From Galaxea fascicularis (taxonomy: Eukaryota; Cnidaria; Anthozoa; Scleractinia; Euphylliidae): DNA of 64,000 nt. A program made the position numbers and the translations under genes. The notes below the pieces were generated by a model. The model saw only the letters and a list, made by a program, of their open reading frames with translations, did not search any database and was not told where the DNA came from. Location: the NCBI GenBank assembly GCA_948470475.1, contig OX419347.1, positions 9,814,665-9,878,664 on the forward strand, in the 5' to 3' direction. Below are positions 13,601-25,600 of this stretch, piece after piece (positions within the stretch are counted from its first letter, which is position 1; every line of letters begins with the position of its first letter).

Positions 13601-16600
13601 TCTGTCACTAAAACGCCAATGCCCTAATTAGCATTGAACTAAGTAGCATTCTTTCTTAATTTTCCCAGGAACAACATGATCTAATTAATTTTTCCTTAAC
13701 AAAATTTCAAATATCATAATTTTTTTGCTAAATATCCCAAAATCTTCTAAATATCTAAAAAAATATCTGGATAGTTGTGTCTAGGCCTAACCAAAACCGA
13801 CGAGACATTACGTCAACATTTAATTACGCCAAGTGAAGATCACCCAACCAATACAGGCAACAAACCAACACACCTACAACAAATTAAACGAACAGGAACA
13901 ACCCTACCGCTTTTACTCGTCTAACTTCTCAGATATTTCCACTTTTATAGAAAATTAATGTCGTCAAAGATACCTGACATAAATTGTACGTCTGTTACAG
14001 ATAAGTATTAATGGTGTTAAATTCTATTGGTTTCAGTACCTACCAAAGTCCAGAACTTAAGAATCACCGCACAAAATTCGACATCCCTTTTAGTGCAATG
14101 GTCCCCACCGGCGCAGATCAATGGTATACTCCTTGGCTACAACGTAAGATCATATGACCATATTGAGTTTCTCTTATCTGAATTCTAAAGTTAACTCAAG
14201 GATAATCTTGAATGTGCAGTGAAGTTTCTGTGCCCTTTTGACGTTAAAGGTTTGATTCGATTCTTTGGTAACTACACCAGGTTGACCTCGTTGTTCAAAG
14301 TAGGATTAAGCTTGTCCTACATGAATGTGAAGAAATTTGTAAACTAAGATATTTGTCATTCGTTTTGAAGTATTCTTTATCTTGAGCTTAAAATTTCCTT
14401 TTAAAGACGGGTTGATAATAATGTGCTAAGCTTAACCTGAGATAAGCAACAATTGGCTTTGGTACAGCCATGCAGTGTTGTGAATGTTAGATCGGTGTAG
14501 CTGATACCGGTTTCCAGAGTTTTTTTATCTGTTGATACCTGGCGATAGTGGTCTGATACAATTGCCTAATCAATCATTGCTGAGCAAGCTTCAGACACCA
14601 TTTTTAAGGTAATAGGTTACCGTAGTAACAGTGCGACGTGTTAGAAGCACACCTGGTTTTAGCTTTAAGTGCTGCTGGTAGTTAAAAAGTAATTAAAATA
14701 TCAGGATCTAATATTTTGCAAAGTTAAGAAAAATCGTTGGCGTTCAATCAGAGACACCATAGATTTTCGAAAATTTAAGGTTTCTGTAAATGTTATATTT
14801 TTAAAGCTGACCGTGAAGGCACGGAACGTCTTCAAAGTGATAACGGTAAAAGAAACCTCCAGGTACCTGGTAACTGGTCTGAGACCTGTTACAACCTATG
14901 ATGTACAAGTACAGAGCTATACTGCAACAGGCAGTGGTTCACAGCCCCCATCACACAAGAACGGTACAACGAAAAAAGTACCAGCTGTGACAGGTAAACT
15001 TAGACCCAACACCGAATATTGCATGGAATTAGTCTTAGTAACCGCAAACCAGTTGGCTCAGTGCCGGACTAACGTGCGGGAGGTCGTGGCTTCGAATTCC
15101 AGCCGGACCAACACTCAGGGTCTTTAAATAGCTGAGGAGAAAGTACATGTACTTCCTTGCAATGACATCTGCAAATGGTTAGACTTTCTAGTCTTCTCAG
15201 ATAATGACGATAAACCGGAGGTTCCGTCTCACAACTCTTCATAATTGATTCTGTGGAATGTTAAAGAACCACTAGGGACGCAACGAACCCTGGCTGTAAC
15301 CACCCCTAATGTCACCTTTCTGATCTGTTTTATTCAGCAAGTGGCCGGCTTGGCGTGATATCCCAAAAAAGGCTTATGGTGTATGAGGCTACACGCATAA
15401 GCAGCCATAAGTCAAGGTGGAGTTTGCCAAGTGATGAAACCATGTAGATGTTTTCCTTAGCGGGAAGGGAAACAATTTGAAATCAACTCCAGGGGAAGCG
15501 GGCTTGGTGTAGTGCGCTCGCCTTCCACCAATGTGTTCTGGGTTGGATTCCCAGTGGTTCTCTACTCTGCTCCGAGAGGTCTTTCTCCGGGTGCTCCGAT
15601 TTTCCCCTCTCCCCAAAAACCAACATTTGATTTGATTTCAGTTGATTTAGAGGTCATTTGATTTACAGTCTCCGCCACTGGTAGAGCACCGGTGCTCGGC
15701 TAGACGAATTTTAGGCATAAATAACGTTAAGTTATCAAGTTTGCGTGACGATTGACGATTGGTGTCATGTTGGATGCAAAGTTAGATCATCCTGTTTGGC
15801 GAAGACGCTGTATTTCCATTTTTTCCGTTTTCATTTTTCAATCAGAAATGCCGCGAATTCTCAGGGCGTTTGCTTTGAGCTGGAGTGCCATAAAAGTCAC
15901 GTGGACGCTACTGAAAGGAAAAGAGGTGACATCGTACGATGTAGAGTGGTGCTTGGTTATTGATTGTCATGCTACTGTTGTTCATAGTAGCTTCGTGGTG
16001 ATTTCTAACCTCTCTCAACACACAACATATACAATCAAGGTGCGAGGTCGCAACTCAGTGCATGTTGGTCCATGGCAGAATGTAACTGGGGTTACAACAT
16101 TAGGTAAGCGCAATAAAGTATAGTAGCATGCAAGCAACTTTTTTTTTGTCATTATTTTACCTAATTAGTTTTCCTAGGAACCCAGTCTTCTAAGAATTGA
16201 ACTTTATTTGCATGCAAAACTCTTCTTTTGTTTCAATGAACCAATATGGCCACTGGTCTCTTGGTGAACACCCTCTACAGAGGGTTTCACTCACGTGACC
16301 GGCGGCCATATTGGTTTAACGAGACAAAGAGAGTATTTGCAGCATAGCCGCCGTGCCTTCATGTGAAAATAATCTTTATATAACCTTTAACAGCAATAAA
16401 CCTGTTACCATTTTATATTTTGACGTTATTGTCAAACCTGGCATTGTTTTTCAGTGGGAAAATACAAATGGTTCAACATTCTTAAAATAGTTTTTTTTTT
16501 TGTGCAAGACCATACACCTTATTCCAAAATGGCTCCCATTTTAATATTCTTTTGTTTTTATTCAAATTAGCCCTTGTTGCCTCGTTCATGAGAGTAAAAT

Positions 16601-19600
16601 TCAAAAGAACATTTTACCTTGAACTAGGCAACTATGGCTAATTTGAATAAAAACAAAAGAATATTAGAATGGCAGCCATTTTGGAATAAGGTGTATGCAC
16701 AATTGTTATCAAGAGAAACAGTACTGCAAACTAAAATGTTGAGAAAATCGTAATCTAAGGCTCAAGATTGAGGTCTAACGCTCGAGACGCATTTTCTTTG
16801 CTTAGTGATGCTCTGTGCACCTGTTATCTACATGTTTTTCGCTTTTTATGCGTGAATGGAGATTGCGGTTGGCTGATTTGCTCTAAACCTTACTAACTGA
16901 ATTTACCTCTACTAGATATGGATGAGTGTACAACTGCCAGGCATCCTTGCCATCCGCATGCCCAGTGCATAAATACCGAAGGCTCGTATCAGTGTGTTTG
17001 TAAGGCTGGTTTTACTGGAAATTGGTGTGAAGGTAAGATGCTATACTCTAAATAAAATAATAAAAAAAAAGAGACAAACCACTTCGTATCTCTGTAGATT
17101 TGTTTTAAAAACAAGGCGAGCTATGAGTTTAACTCGGAAATGGCCATATGCTATTTCCGAGTTGTTGCTCCTTCGATTCCTGATAAACATTTTGAACATC
17201 CCGCTGACCTCATGCAGCCAACCAACTGGGCAACCAAAATTAGGATCACAAAAACGGCCAAACGAGAAAGCAAATTTCATGAAGATACTGGAGAATACTA
17301 ACGAAATATATAAAGAAAAGGAGAAACGAGATGGGGAAAGGATAAGAAAAAAAAATACATATGGCAAGCGATCTTCATGTGATATTTCTAGTCCGAGGAT
17401 TGTCCGAGACTCGTCCTGCTTTCCTGGGAAGTCCGCCATTACACTGATTGCCATTACATGCAATATGGCAAATTCATTATGATTCATCCGTGTATCTGTG
17501 GTATCTTTTTGGTAGTCAGAACGACACAATTATTTAGCAAGTCTATAATTATGATGTATTGTTTAGCCAAATTTTAAACAATTTTAAATTGGGCAAAGTT
17601 TTCTTATTCGTTTTAAATGCATACTTCATCAAGGGCAGAAGCCCTATTTCGGTACGATCTCAGGAATGATACCCTGCCAATGCACATATCGTTCTTGCTA
17701 TCGTTATTGCCGGATCCACATTGTTATCAACGGGAGTGTTCGGTTGCCTTTTTCGTGGCAGAAATGATAGCCCAGAAATTGCAGGTCAATCAAGTAGAGT
17801 CAATGACGAAAGCCAACCATTGGGTAAGAATGCCAATGCTCGTTTGTCAACAGCCCACGTCTTCCTGCTACTGAATGTCGCGACATACGAAAATGACTGC
17901 GAATAAATAGACCGGAACAGTAAACTCATAAAACGTGTCCCCTCCTACCTGCTAGAATTCCATCAAAAACAAACAAAGCACCTTCATCATCCTTCGAGCT
18001 TTGCAAACAGTGTCCTAGTTTTGTATTGTCAATACAGAAGTTCCTCGAAAATAAAAAAAAAGTAATTTTCCATCACTTTTTTTTTCAAACCTCCCGGCGC
18101 TTCGCAAGCAATGCTCCTTTTTCGGTATCTTTTGGTAGTGCAGAATCCAAATGACCTAAGATAAAAAATATATTTTCCTCAGCCAGAAATTTCAGACAAC
18201 ATGGCCATCAATATGGCGGCAAGCATATGTAAACAAGTATTAAATATAGCGGCGAAACTTTGAAGGAATGAAGGAGACATTTAAAAATTTCAAATAGATA
18301 CTTGCGTAATATAAATGATAAAGATCATTATTGCTATTATTATTTGTCATTTTCTTTATAAAGTTACTCCGTTAATACGACCAGTCAAAATGGCTGGTGA
18401 GGCTGCTGAATGAATACAGACAAGTTCACAAGCAATAACGTATTACTGACATAACATCAGGAAAATTGCTGTGTTCGGTAGAAAGGGTGCATGAACAAAT
18501 GCCACAATGATTACAAAAGACCTGAAAGCATTCCGTAATCGTAACTCCCAAAGTTATTTCACCTCCCTGGCGTTTCTCTTTCATTCCAGTCTCTTTCCTG
18601 TTCGTTTCTGAGAGATCGGGTATCTATATATTTGGCCCTATCCCGTTGAAACGGCCACGTTTTCATGGCCCAACTGTTGTCATATTAAAGGGGTTCTACT
18701 GTACTTTAATTGCAAACTCCTGGCATGTACCCCAATCAAAACGTAAGGTTTACACCGTCCATTGAATAAATCTTTATAATTCATGTTCTCACTTCCCTTT
18801 TGTACGTTGTAATCATAGCTGTCCAATCACCAGAGGGAGAATTCTGCGAAGCAGAGCTGTTGAAAAATGTCTCGTGGCCACGAACTCCGAAAGGAAATAC
18901 TGTAAAGAGGCTCTGTCCATTTCGATTCACAGGTGGGAGGCCTAGCAGCGTAAGCAGGGACTCTGAACTCTAAATTGGAACGAAGTTAATCTTTGGAGAC
19001 ACAAGCGCGAGTACTAGACTAGAAGCAAATGAATTGGGCTCTCGGCTCCAAAGAACCAGGAAATCCATGTTAGTTCGGTTTCAAGGAGAAATGCCACCGT
19101 TGGCTTCAGTTAATAGGGACCTTTAGATTTGAGTACGAGTACGAGATCGAGTACGAATTTCTAATTTCAAACCAGTCACCTCCCCTGAACCCTCACTCTT
19201 CCTTGTTACTTACCAATAGATCCTGAGATTGTAGAAATACGATTGGTGTCGCTAGTGATCATCTCAAGCACGCGAACAGGATTTGAAAAGTCTTACTCGT
19301 ACTCGATCTTGTACTTGTTGTCAAATCTAAAGGTCCCTTATTTCATTCCACCCCCTCGCATTCGATTTCATTAGGATGTGTATCGTTGGCTTATTTTTCA
19401 CCAAGGCTAGCTAGTATTCAGCAGCTACAACAAAACGCAATATTTCATCTCAAAATTTGTCTTTTAAATGAAATTGTACTCATTAGAATTACCCTAGTTC
19501 TTGGAACAAGTAGGCACTCACAAAACGTGCTTTATGCAGTCGGAAGATAACCCTGCCTTTCTCTCAACACCGTCTCTGCTCAGATACCGTAATCGTGTGA

Positions 19601-22600
19601 TTGGGCGTGCGGTGAAATTCAGCCTTGTGGTGTTTCTCCTACACTCAGCTCGCACCTCCTAATTAGTTTGGCAATAATGGGCATTCTTTTTCGTGCATAA
19701 CCCTCAGACTTGATGCGTTGGGGGAGATGACCTTTGGGCGTCTTTATACGCCTCCAAATTGGCATTGACCTGCTGGCGTCAACCCTAAGTTTAAGGGCAT
19801 ATTAGAGGCGTAAAAAACATTAAGAATGCTTATTCCGTGACTATTATTATTTACCCATTCTAGGAAATGCCTCCCGCACATGTTCACCGTTCAACAAGGT
19901 GTCTTGGCAAAAACCAGATCTGTCCAAATGCGTCTCCCAAAATTTCGCGAAGCTGAAATCTCGGGTAGGTAACGCGATTTAAATTTCAGCCCACCTACCT
20001 ATGATCCATGCCCGCAACAACAGGTAACTCTCTTTCTTCGTGTTTCAATTAACTTAAAACAATTTTGTATGAGTGTAAGATGACGAAACTTTAATTTACT
20101 GCTCTAGTTTGCATCAGTGTCGTTTTAATCGAAGAAAACAACCTCTCTCAGGCAACTACTGCGGTTGTTACCAAAACACGAAGCATTCATTTGAGAAAAT
20201 AAAAGAAGACTAAAGAAATAAACAGCTCTTCTTGCCTTCAATCAACCATCTGCAACAAAAAATTGGTTACCAAATCTCAACTACAAACGCTTCCTCGATA
20301 GAAATTCCGGCGAAAACCAGATGGGAGGTGCTAACGCAAAAACGAAATCTTGTAGGTACAGTTTTGCTCTATAATGACTTAACAACCATTGTTTAAATTG
20401 CTCGCGTGTTCTGCTTTCGCAGCTCGACTCCCATCTGATTGACTCGAACACTGCACTGTTACTGGCCAATAATTTGTCGCGAATCACGAACTCTGCCCGT
20501 GACGACATCATGGTCAGTGGAGACCTGTACACTGCTGTCGATATCCTTCAGACACTGGGTCAGAAGACTGCAAATATGACACTGAACAAAGAAAAAGCTG
20601 AACGGTTCATGAAAGTAAGCATTTAAAAACACAAGTCACGAAAAGGCTGGCTATTTACAAATTTAACTGGCTGCCGGTTCCGCTTTCCGGGCTCGAGCCG
20701 GGGCGAGTACTAATCTTATTTTTAACCAGCCATCTAATAAATTGTAAGAGGCAAGAAATAGTTGTTGTTATTTATATATGATCATTTATCAGACAGAATT
20801 TCAAAGCATGTGCATTGCGGTCACTTTTTGCTTTAGGTATATCTCAAAACTTAAACAGACACAATAACTTACGCCCAACGGAATTTTATATTCTTCTATT
20901 AAAAGAAATATTTTTCCTGAAATTTGTTGTTATGCAAGTAAGCATAAAATTACCAGGCTTTATTTAATTCTTGTTTTTTTTTTTTTTGTCCCTGCAGAAC
21001 ATTGTAAGAGTGGCAAATAACCTCCTTGATGAAAAAGCTATTGACGCCTGGCAAGATTCGTCAGCGGTACGACTGTCTGTTAATTACTAATTATTATACA
21101 TTGAACTCGCTATCTCTTTGCTGATTGGCCGAAAGCATACAGTGAATTTTCGAAATCAGCGCCTGTGACGTCATTCCTGCAGATTTTGTCAATAATCAGT
21201 TATGTCATGTATGACAGCGGTGCATGATTTCCAAGGATAACCATGTTAAGTTCGCATGCTTTGTGTGGCTTGCCGTCGGTGAAGAAGGAAAACAACGTCC
21301 ACGTTTCGTTTGCAAGTGAATGTTTACTGCTGCGACATCGTTTTTTCGTTTAATGTATTATAAAACTATTATTAGATTCGGTTTTTGTGATATCCAGAAT
21401 AATCAAGGTCTCGGTGAGAGGAGTATCAGCCTTAGATAACTCTTACTTCGACCTTGATTATTCTGGATATCACAAAAACCTCATCCAATAATTGTTTATT
21501 AAATTGTTGATTTCCATAGAAATTGAAATCTTTTTTCATTCAATTTAATTGCAACAGCAACAATAATAATGATGGACATTATTGACGGCCATTCTTCATT
21601 TTTCCAGTTACCTTATTTAGATCCGTCAAAGAATTATCATGGTTATCTTTAAATGATAGTGACATGATTTGTGCAAATTGCATGGCATTGCTCTTGAAAA
21701 AAGCCGTCTGCTCAAGTACACAGGGACCGCGCTTGGTTAAAAATACAAATTTCCAAAGATTGAAAGTACTTTCACAGGATAACATTTGTCGGCTAAGGCT
21801 GACGGACCTTGCTGGAAAGCCTCCAAGCCTAACGGAATGACTCTTATCAATTAAACTGAGTTAAATGCTTTTGAACCATTTTTATAGCCAGTCCCCTCAC
21901 CTGAAAAGGCGGGAGCGGTCCCCGCACTTAAAGAATTGCCTCGCAGGTCTTGGTATATAGTGCTTAATGCGGTGGGTTGCCAGCTAGTTGACAGCTGTTC
22001 CCCACGAGATATTAAGGTGATAAAAGCATGTTATTGCAGGATGATTCAGAAACCGTTCAATTGCAACAGAAGACAATTAAATAGAAGTTTAATATTTGCG
22101 TCCAGAAAGGTCAGAATGCTTGATACTGAAAATCCCGCTTTGGCGGAATTCGCAAACGTATTAAACCGATTTGTTTTTATTTTGCTATAAAAGGCGTCTC
22201 GTTCAAACCGTGCATCACACCTCCTGACTTCTCTGGAGACCATGGCTTTGATGACCGCCTCAGTGTCAAACAGTACAAACATTACGAGTATGAAGACTGC
22301 TAATGTCGGTATGTAGCAATACATCCCTTGAATTACCGGCCGTCAGTATTTGAACGCGTTCTGTTTGTACCACTGAGACAGAAAGGATCATATCATTCTC
22401 ATGTAAGGAGAAGAGGGCTAGGGCACAACTCGGTCATGCGTGTAGTTTATGTGGCCACTGGGATGTTTTAATTTTCATGCCATTTATTTCACAATCTCAA
22501 ATAGATACAATAGGAGAATACACAACCCACATGAAGCAAAGCTAATCGAGGCGGGTTGTGTAACGATGGGTCTCGGTGCTAGCAGCCACGTACAGTCCTT

Positions 22601-25600
22601 TCGGCCTTAAAGAGCCTCGTTAGCACGGAAGAGCTAACTCGGGATCAACCTGATTCTCACATTGTAAACTGACTTATGATGATGCCCAACACCTGTGAGA
22701 CGCAACGTTATTCGTGCGGTTCTTAGGAAGTTGAACGGGATTTTCCTCGTCCCGGGGAAAAAATGGCAAAGAAATTGCATCTCGGTTGCAGGGGTACATT
22801 TGGTACCATAGTTAGACCTCGGTGTTTATCAAGGGCATATTCTAAATTTGGCATTACTATTTCTGCTTTGCAAACCATACTGTTGGAATCACTCAGTGCA
22901 TTGACGTGTTTCACCTACCGGTACATGTTGTAACTACTGAGTCGAGTTGAAAGTTTATCGGTTTAAATTAATATGATTAAGCCAGAGTAGTTATATGTAC
23001 TACCGGTGATCGTTATCATAAGATTGAAGCTGAACGTTTTTTCTTCTGTTAACTGTTGATTTCTCAGTTCTTAAGTTTCGTACTCTTGAAAGAAGCAGTT
23101 TCGTACCAGAAAGCGTATCATTTAGCACCATGGACAATGGATTTGGAAACGGAATCCAGGTACCAACATCAGAGATACACAAAGAGCACGCAGGCAGTGC
23201 AGGTGTGAAAATGGACGACGAGTTACCATGTATATCATATTTAAAACACTTTTTCTCTGTATTTTTATATTCTCTCTGAACTTCTTATAGTCTCTTTCTC
23301 CCCCGGGAACTTTTCTCAAATGCAACGTCCATAGTTTCATACAATTGCAATCTGAATTGATTTCATCTCTGCATGAAACAAATATAATTTTAGTCAATGA
23401 CCAACATTTGCGGTGAAATAACTTACAATGCTATTCAAGAAGCACTAAGCATCAAATAGTATCAAAGAACTAAAGAAAAACAGTCTACAATTGCAACGAT
23501 AGAATAATGCATTCATAAAGAAAGCATCAATTAATGTGTTATGTGCTTTTGCTACTGCTCAATCGTATTATCATCTTTGATGAACTAAAACAAAGAAATG
23601 TCAACATGAAATATAACCGTTCGATATTAAACTGTTATGGTTAACTTTTACTTATACATTTATTTATCTTAATAGGGGGAACCAGTCACATCGCTTTTAT
23701 CTACTTGAAGAACATCGGAAAACTGTTAAACATGTCCCTGTCAAGGTAAGGTACTGGTGAAGGTTGATCAGCGCCCTCTTGCAAAATTTAATTGTGGGTG
23801 GAACTCCTGTTTCAGTTTTCCTCGAGCTTAGAAGCTCCAGCAGTTAGGCTTCAACGTCAGGGGCGTTGTTTTGCGTCAAGCCAGCTGGAGTAAATGGCGC
23901 AGGAAGTCAGTGCTGTGGGCGATTTAGAACCTCAAACAGAGTACGCGCTAAATTCTTGAATGCGAACTTCAATTTATAGGGGCTAAGATGCAAAGTGGAT
24001 GTCAAGGATTAAAAACAGAGAAACGCCTCAGTCTTACATCCTCTTCCCCTAACACTGGTCGCGCCTTGTTTCTCCGGAAAGGCAACGATGGATGTATTCC
24101 TGATAGAATTCATTTGAGCAGAATTGATAAACGCGCATTCAGCCGCTTTAAAGTTTCAAGATGTTGGACCTCGGCACACCAATCATTGTTTAACAACTCA
24201 AACCAGGGGCCATGAAGGTCAATTTTGAGTTGTTATCACTGAAAGCTAAAGTAGGGTGCTTCTAATATGTGTACACTTTACTGTTACTATGGTAATGATC
24301 GTGTCAAGGGCACTGTTATTGTTTGTTCAACGATAACTGAATTGGGTGTTTATTTCATACCGCTATCGTGGTACATATCAACTGGCAAAGAGTGGTAGTG
24401 CCGATCCATCAAAGTATATGTGTGCCTAAAAGTGCTGGAAACCTATTTCAGCCACCTTTACTGGAGACTGAGTTGACCTAATGCATCTATTTTCAGTCCT
24501 GCTCAAAACAAGAGTGACCGGACCAAGAGTGTTTGGAGCGCATCTGTTAGCTACAGCGTGATATCATTGTCAACAAGTCCGAAGACAGCCCATAATTTTG
24601 ACAAGCCTGTGGTGATTAGCATACAAAGTAATAAGGTTAGTCCAGGGTAATGCCATGCTTTTTTATTTAGTATCCCCTTTACTTGTTCCAAATGTGTATT
24701 TGATTTAAACCTGAGCCAATTTTCCTTTTATACATCGAAACTTCGTTATTTTTCAACTATATACGAAAAAAAATGTAAAGGAGAAATTTCAAAAAGATGT
24801 TTTAAGTTTTAGGGACATTTTCGAGATATTAAGTAAATTCAGTTACAAATTAAGTTTTAGAGAAACGTTTGTCTTTTAGGGGAAAATTCCCGAAAGATTT
24901 TTCGGAAGTTGTGCTATTCTAGGCGTCAAAACATCTGTTTTCTAATCTTTTCTGAGAACCTAAATTACGCCAATACGGTCCAAATTATAGGCCTGGTTGG
25001 AGACTGCATTGAAAGTAGAGCATACTAAATTTATTTCCTTGTTTTGGTGAATTTTAATTCTACCTTTGCTTGACACTAAAAGAAAAGTAAAAAGTGAAAG
25101 AATGCCGGCTTAAGAGTTGCATTTAAATGCACTATTTGTTTATACATTTTATCTTTTAGAGCGAGGACAACGTACAGCCCTTATGTGTTTTCTGGAAATC
25201 GGAAAGGTTTTAATATTTCTTTGTTAAATCAATTCTTCTAATGAAGTTTTAAAAGGCCTTATCAGTTATGGTGTGAACCTGAACTATTGTTAGGTGGGGC
25301 CGCTAAGAGAAATAAATATGTCACGCTTTACAGTTGTTAAAGTTGTACGTCCTAACAGCTTTACGTTGAGCTGTAAAAATGAACGTCAAATGGCGCCTAA
25401 TTTTGTCTAACGGTAATAAGTTAAGGCAAAATAAGAGATGTTTCTGACAGGTGAAAATGTTGCTATGGTAACACCGTTTTTAGGTTTTTTTTTTCCTGAA
25501 GTAAGATATTATGCCACAGCAAGTTTCTAACTTGGTAACAAATGATTGGGCATTTCTTTGATACCAATATAAAGGTAATAGCGTATAAAGATGGTCAGAA

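Noticed and set aside
17041..17529. Overlapping 162-codon open frames on both strands
   Set aside because: They lie within the receptor intron after the EGF exon, show no domain, and much of the length is A-rich sequence that is open by chance.
22031..22077. Segment after a good GTTATTGCAG acceptor that begins with open codons
   Set aside because: It runs into TAG within 15 codons without a donor. The exon at 22194 fits the GAIN domain and both phases instead.
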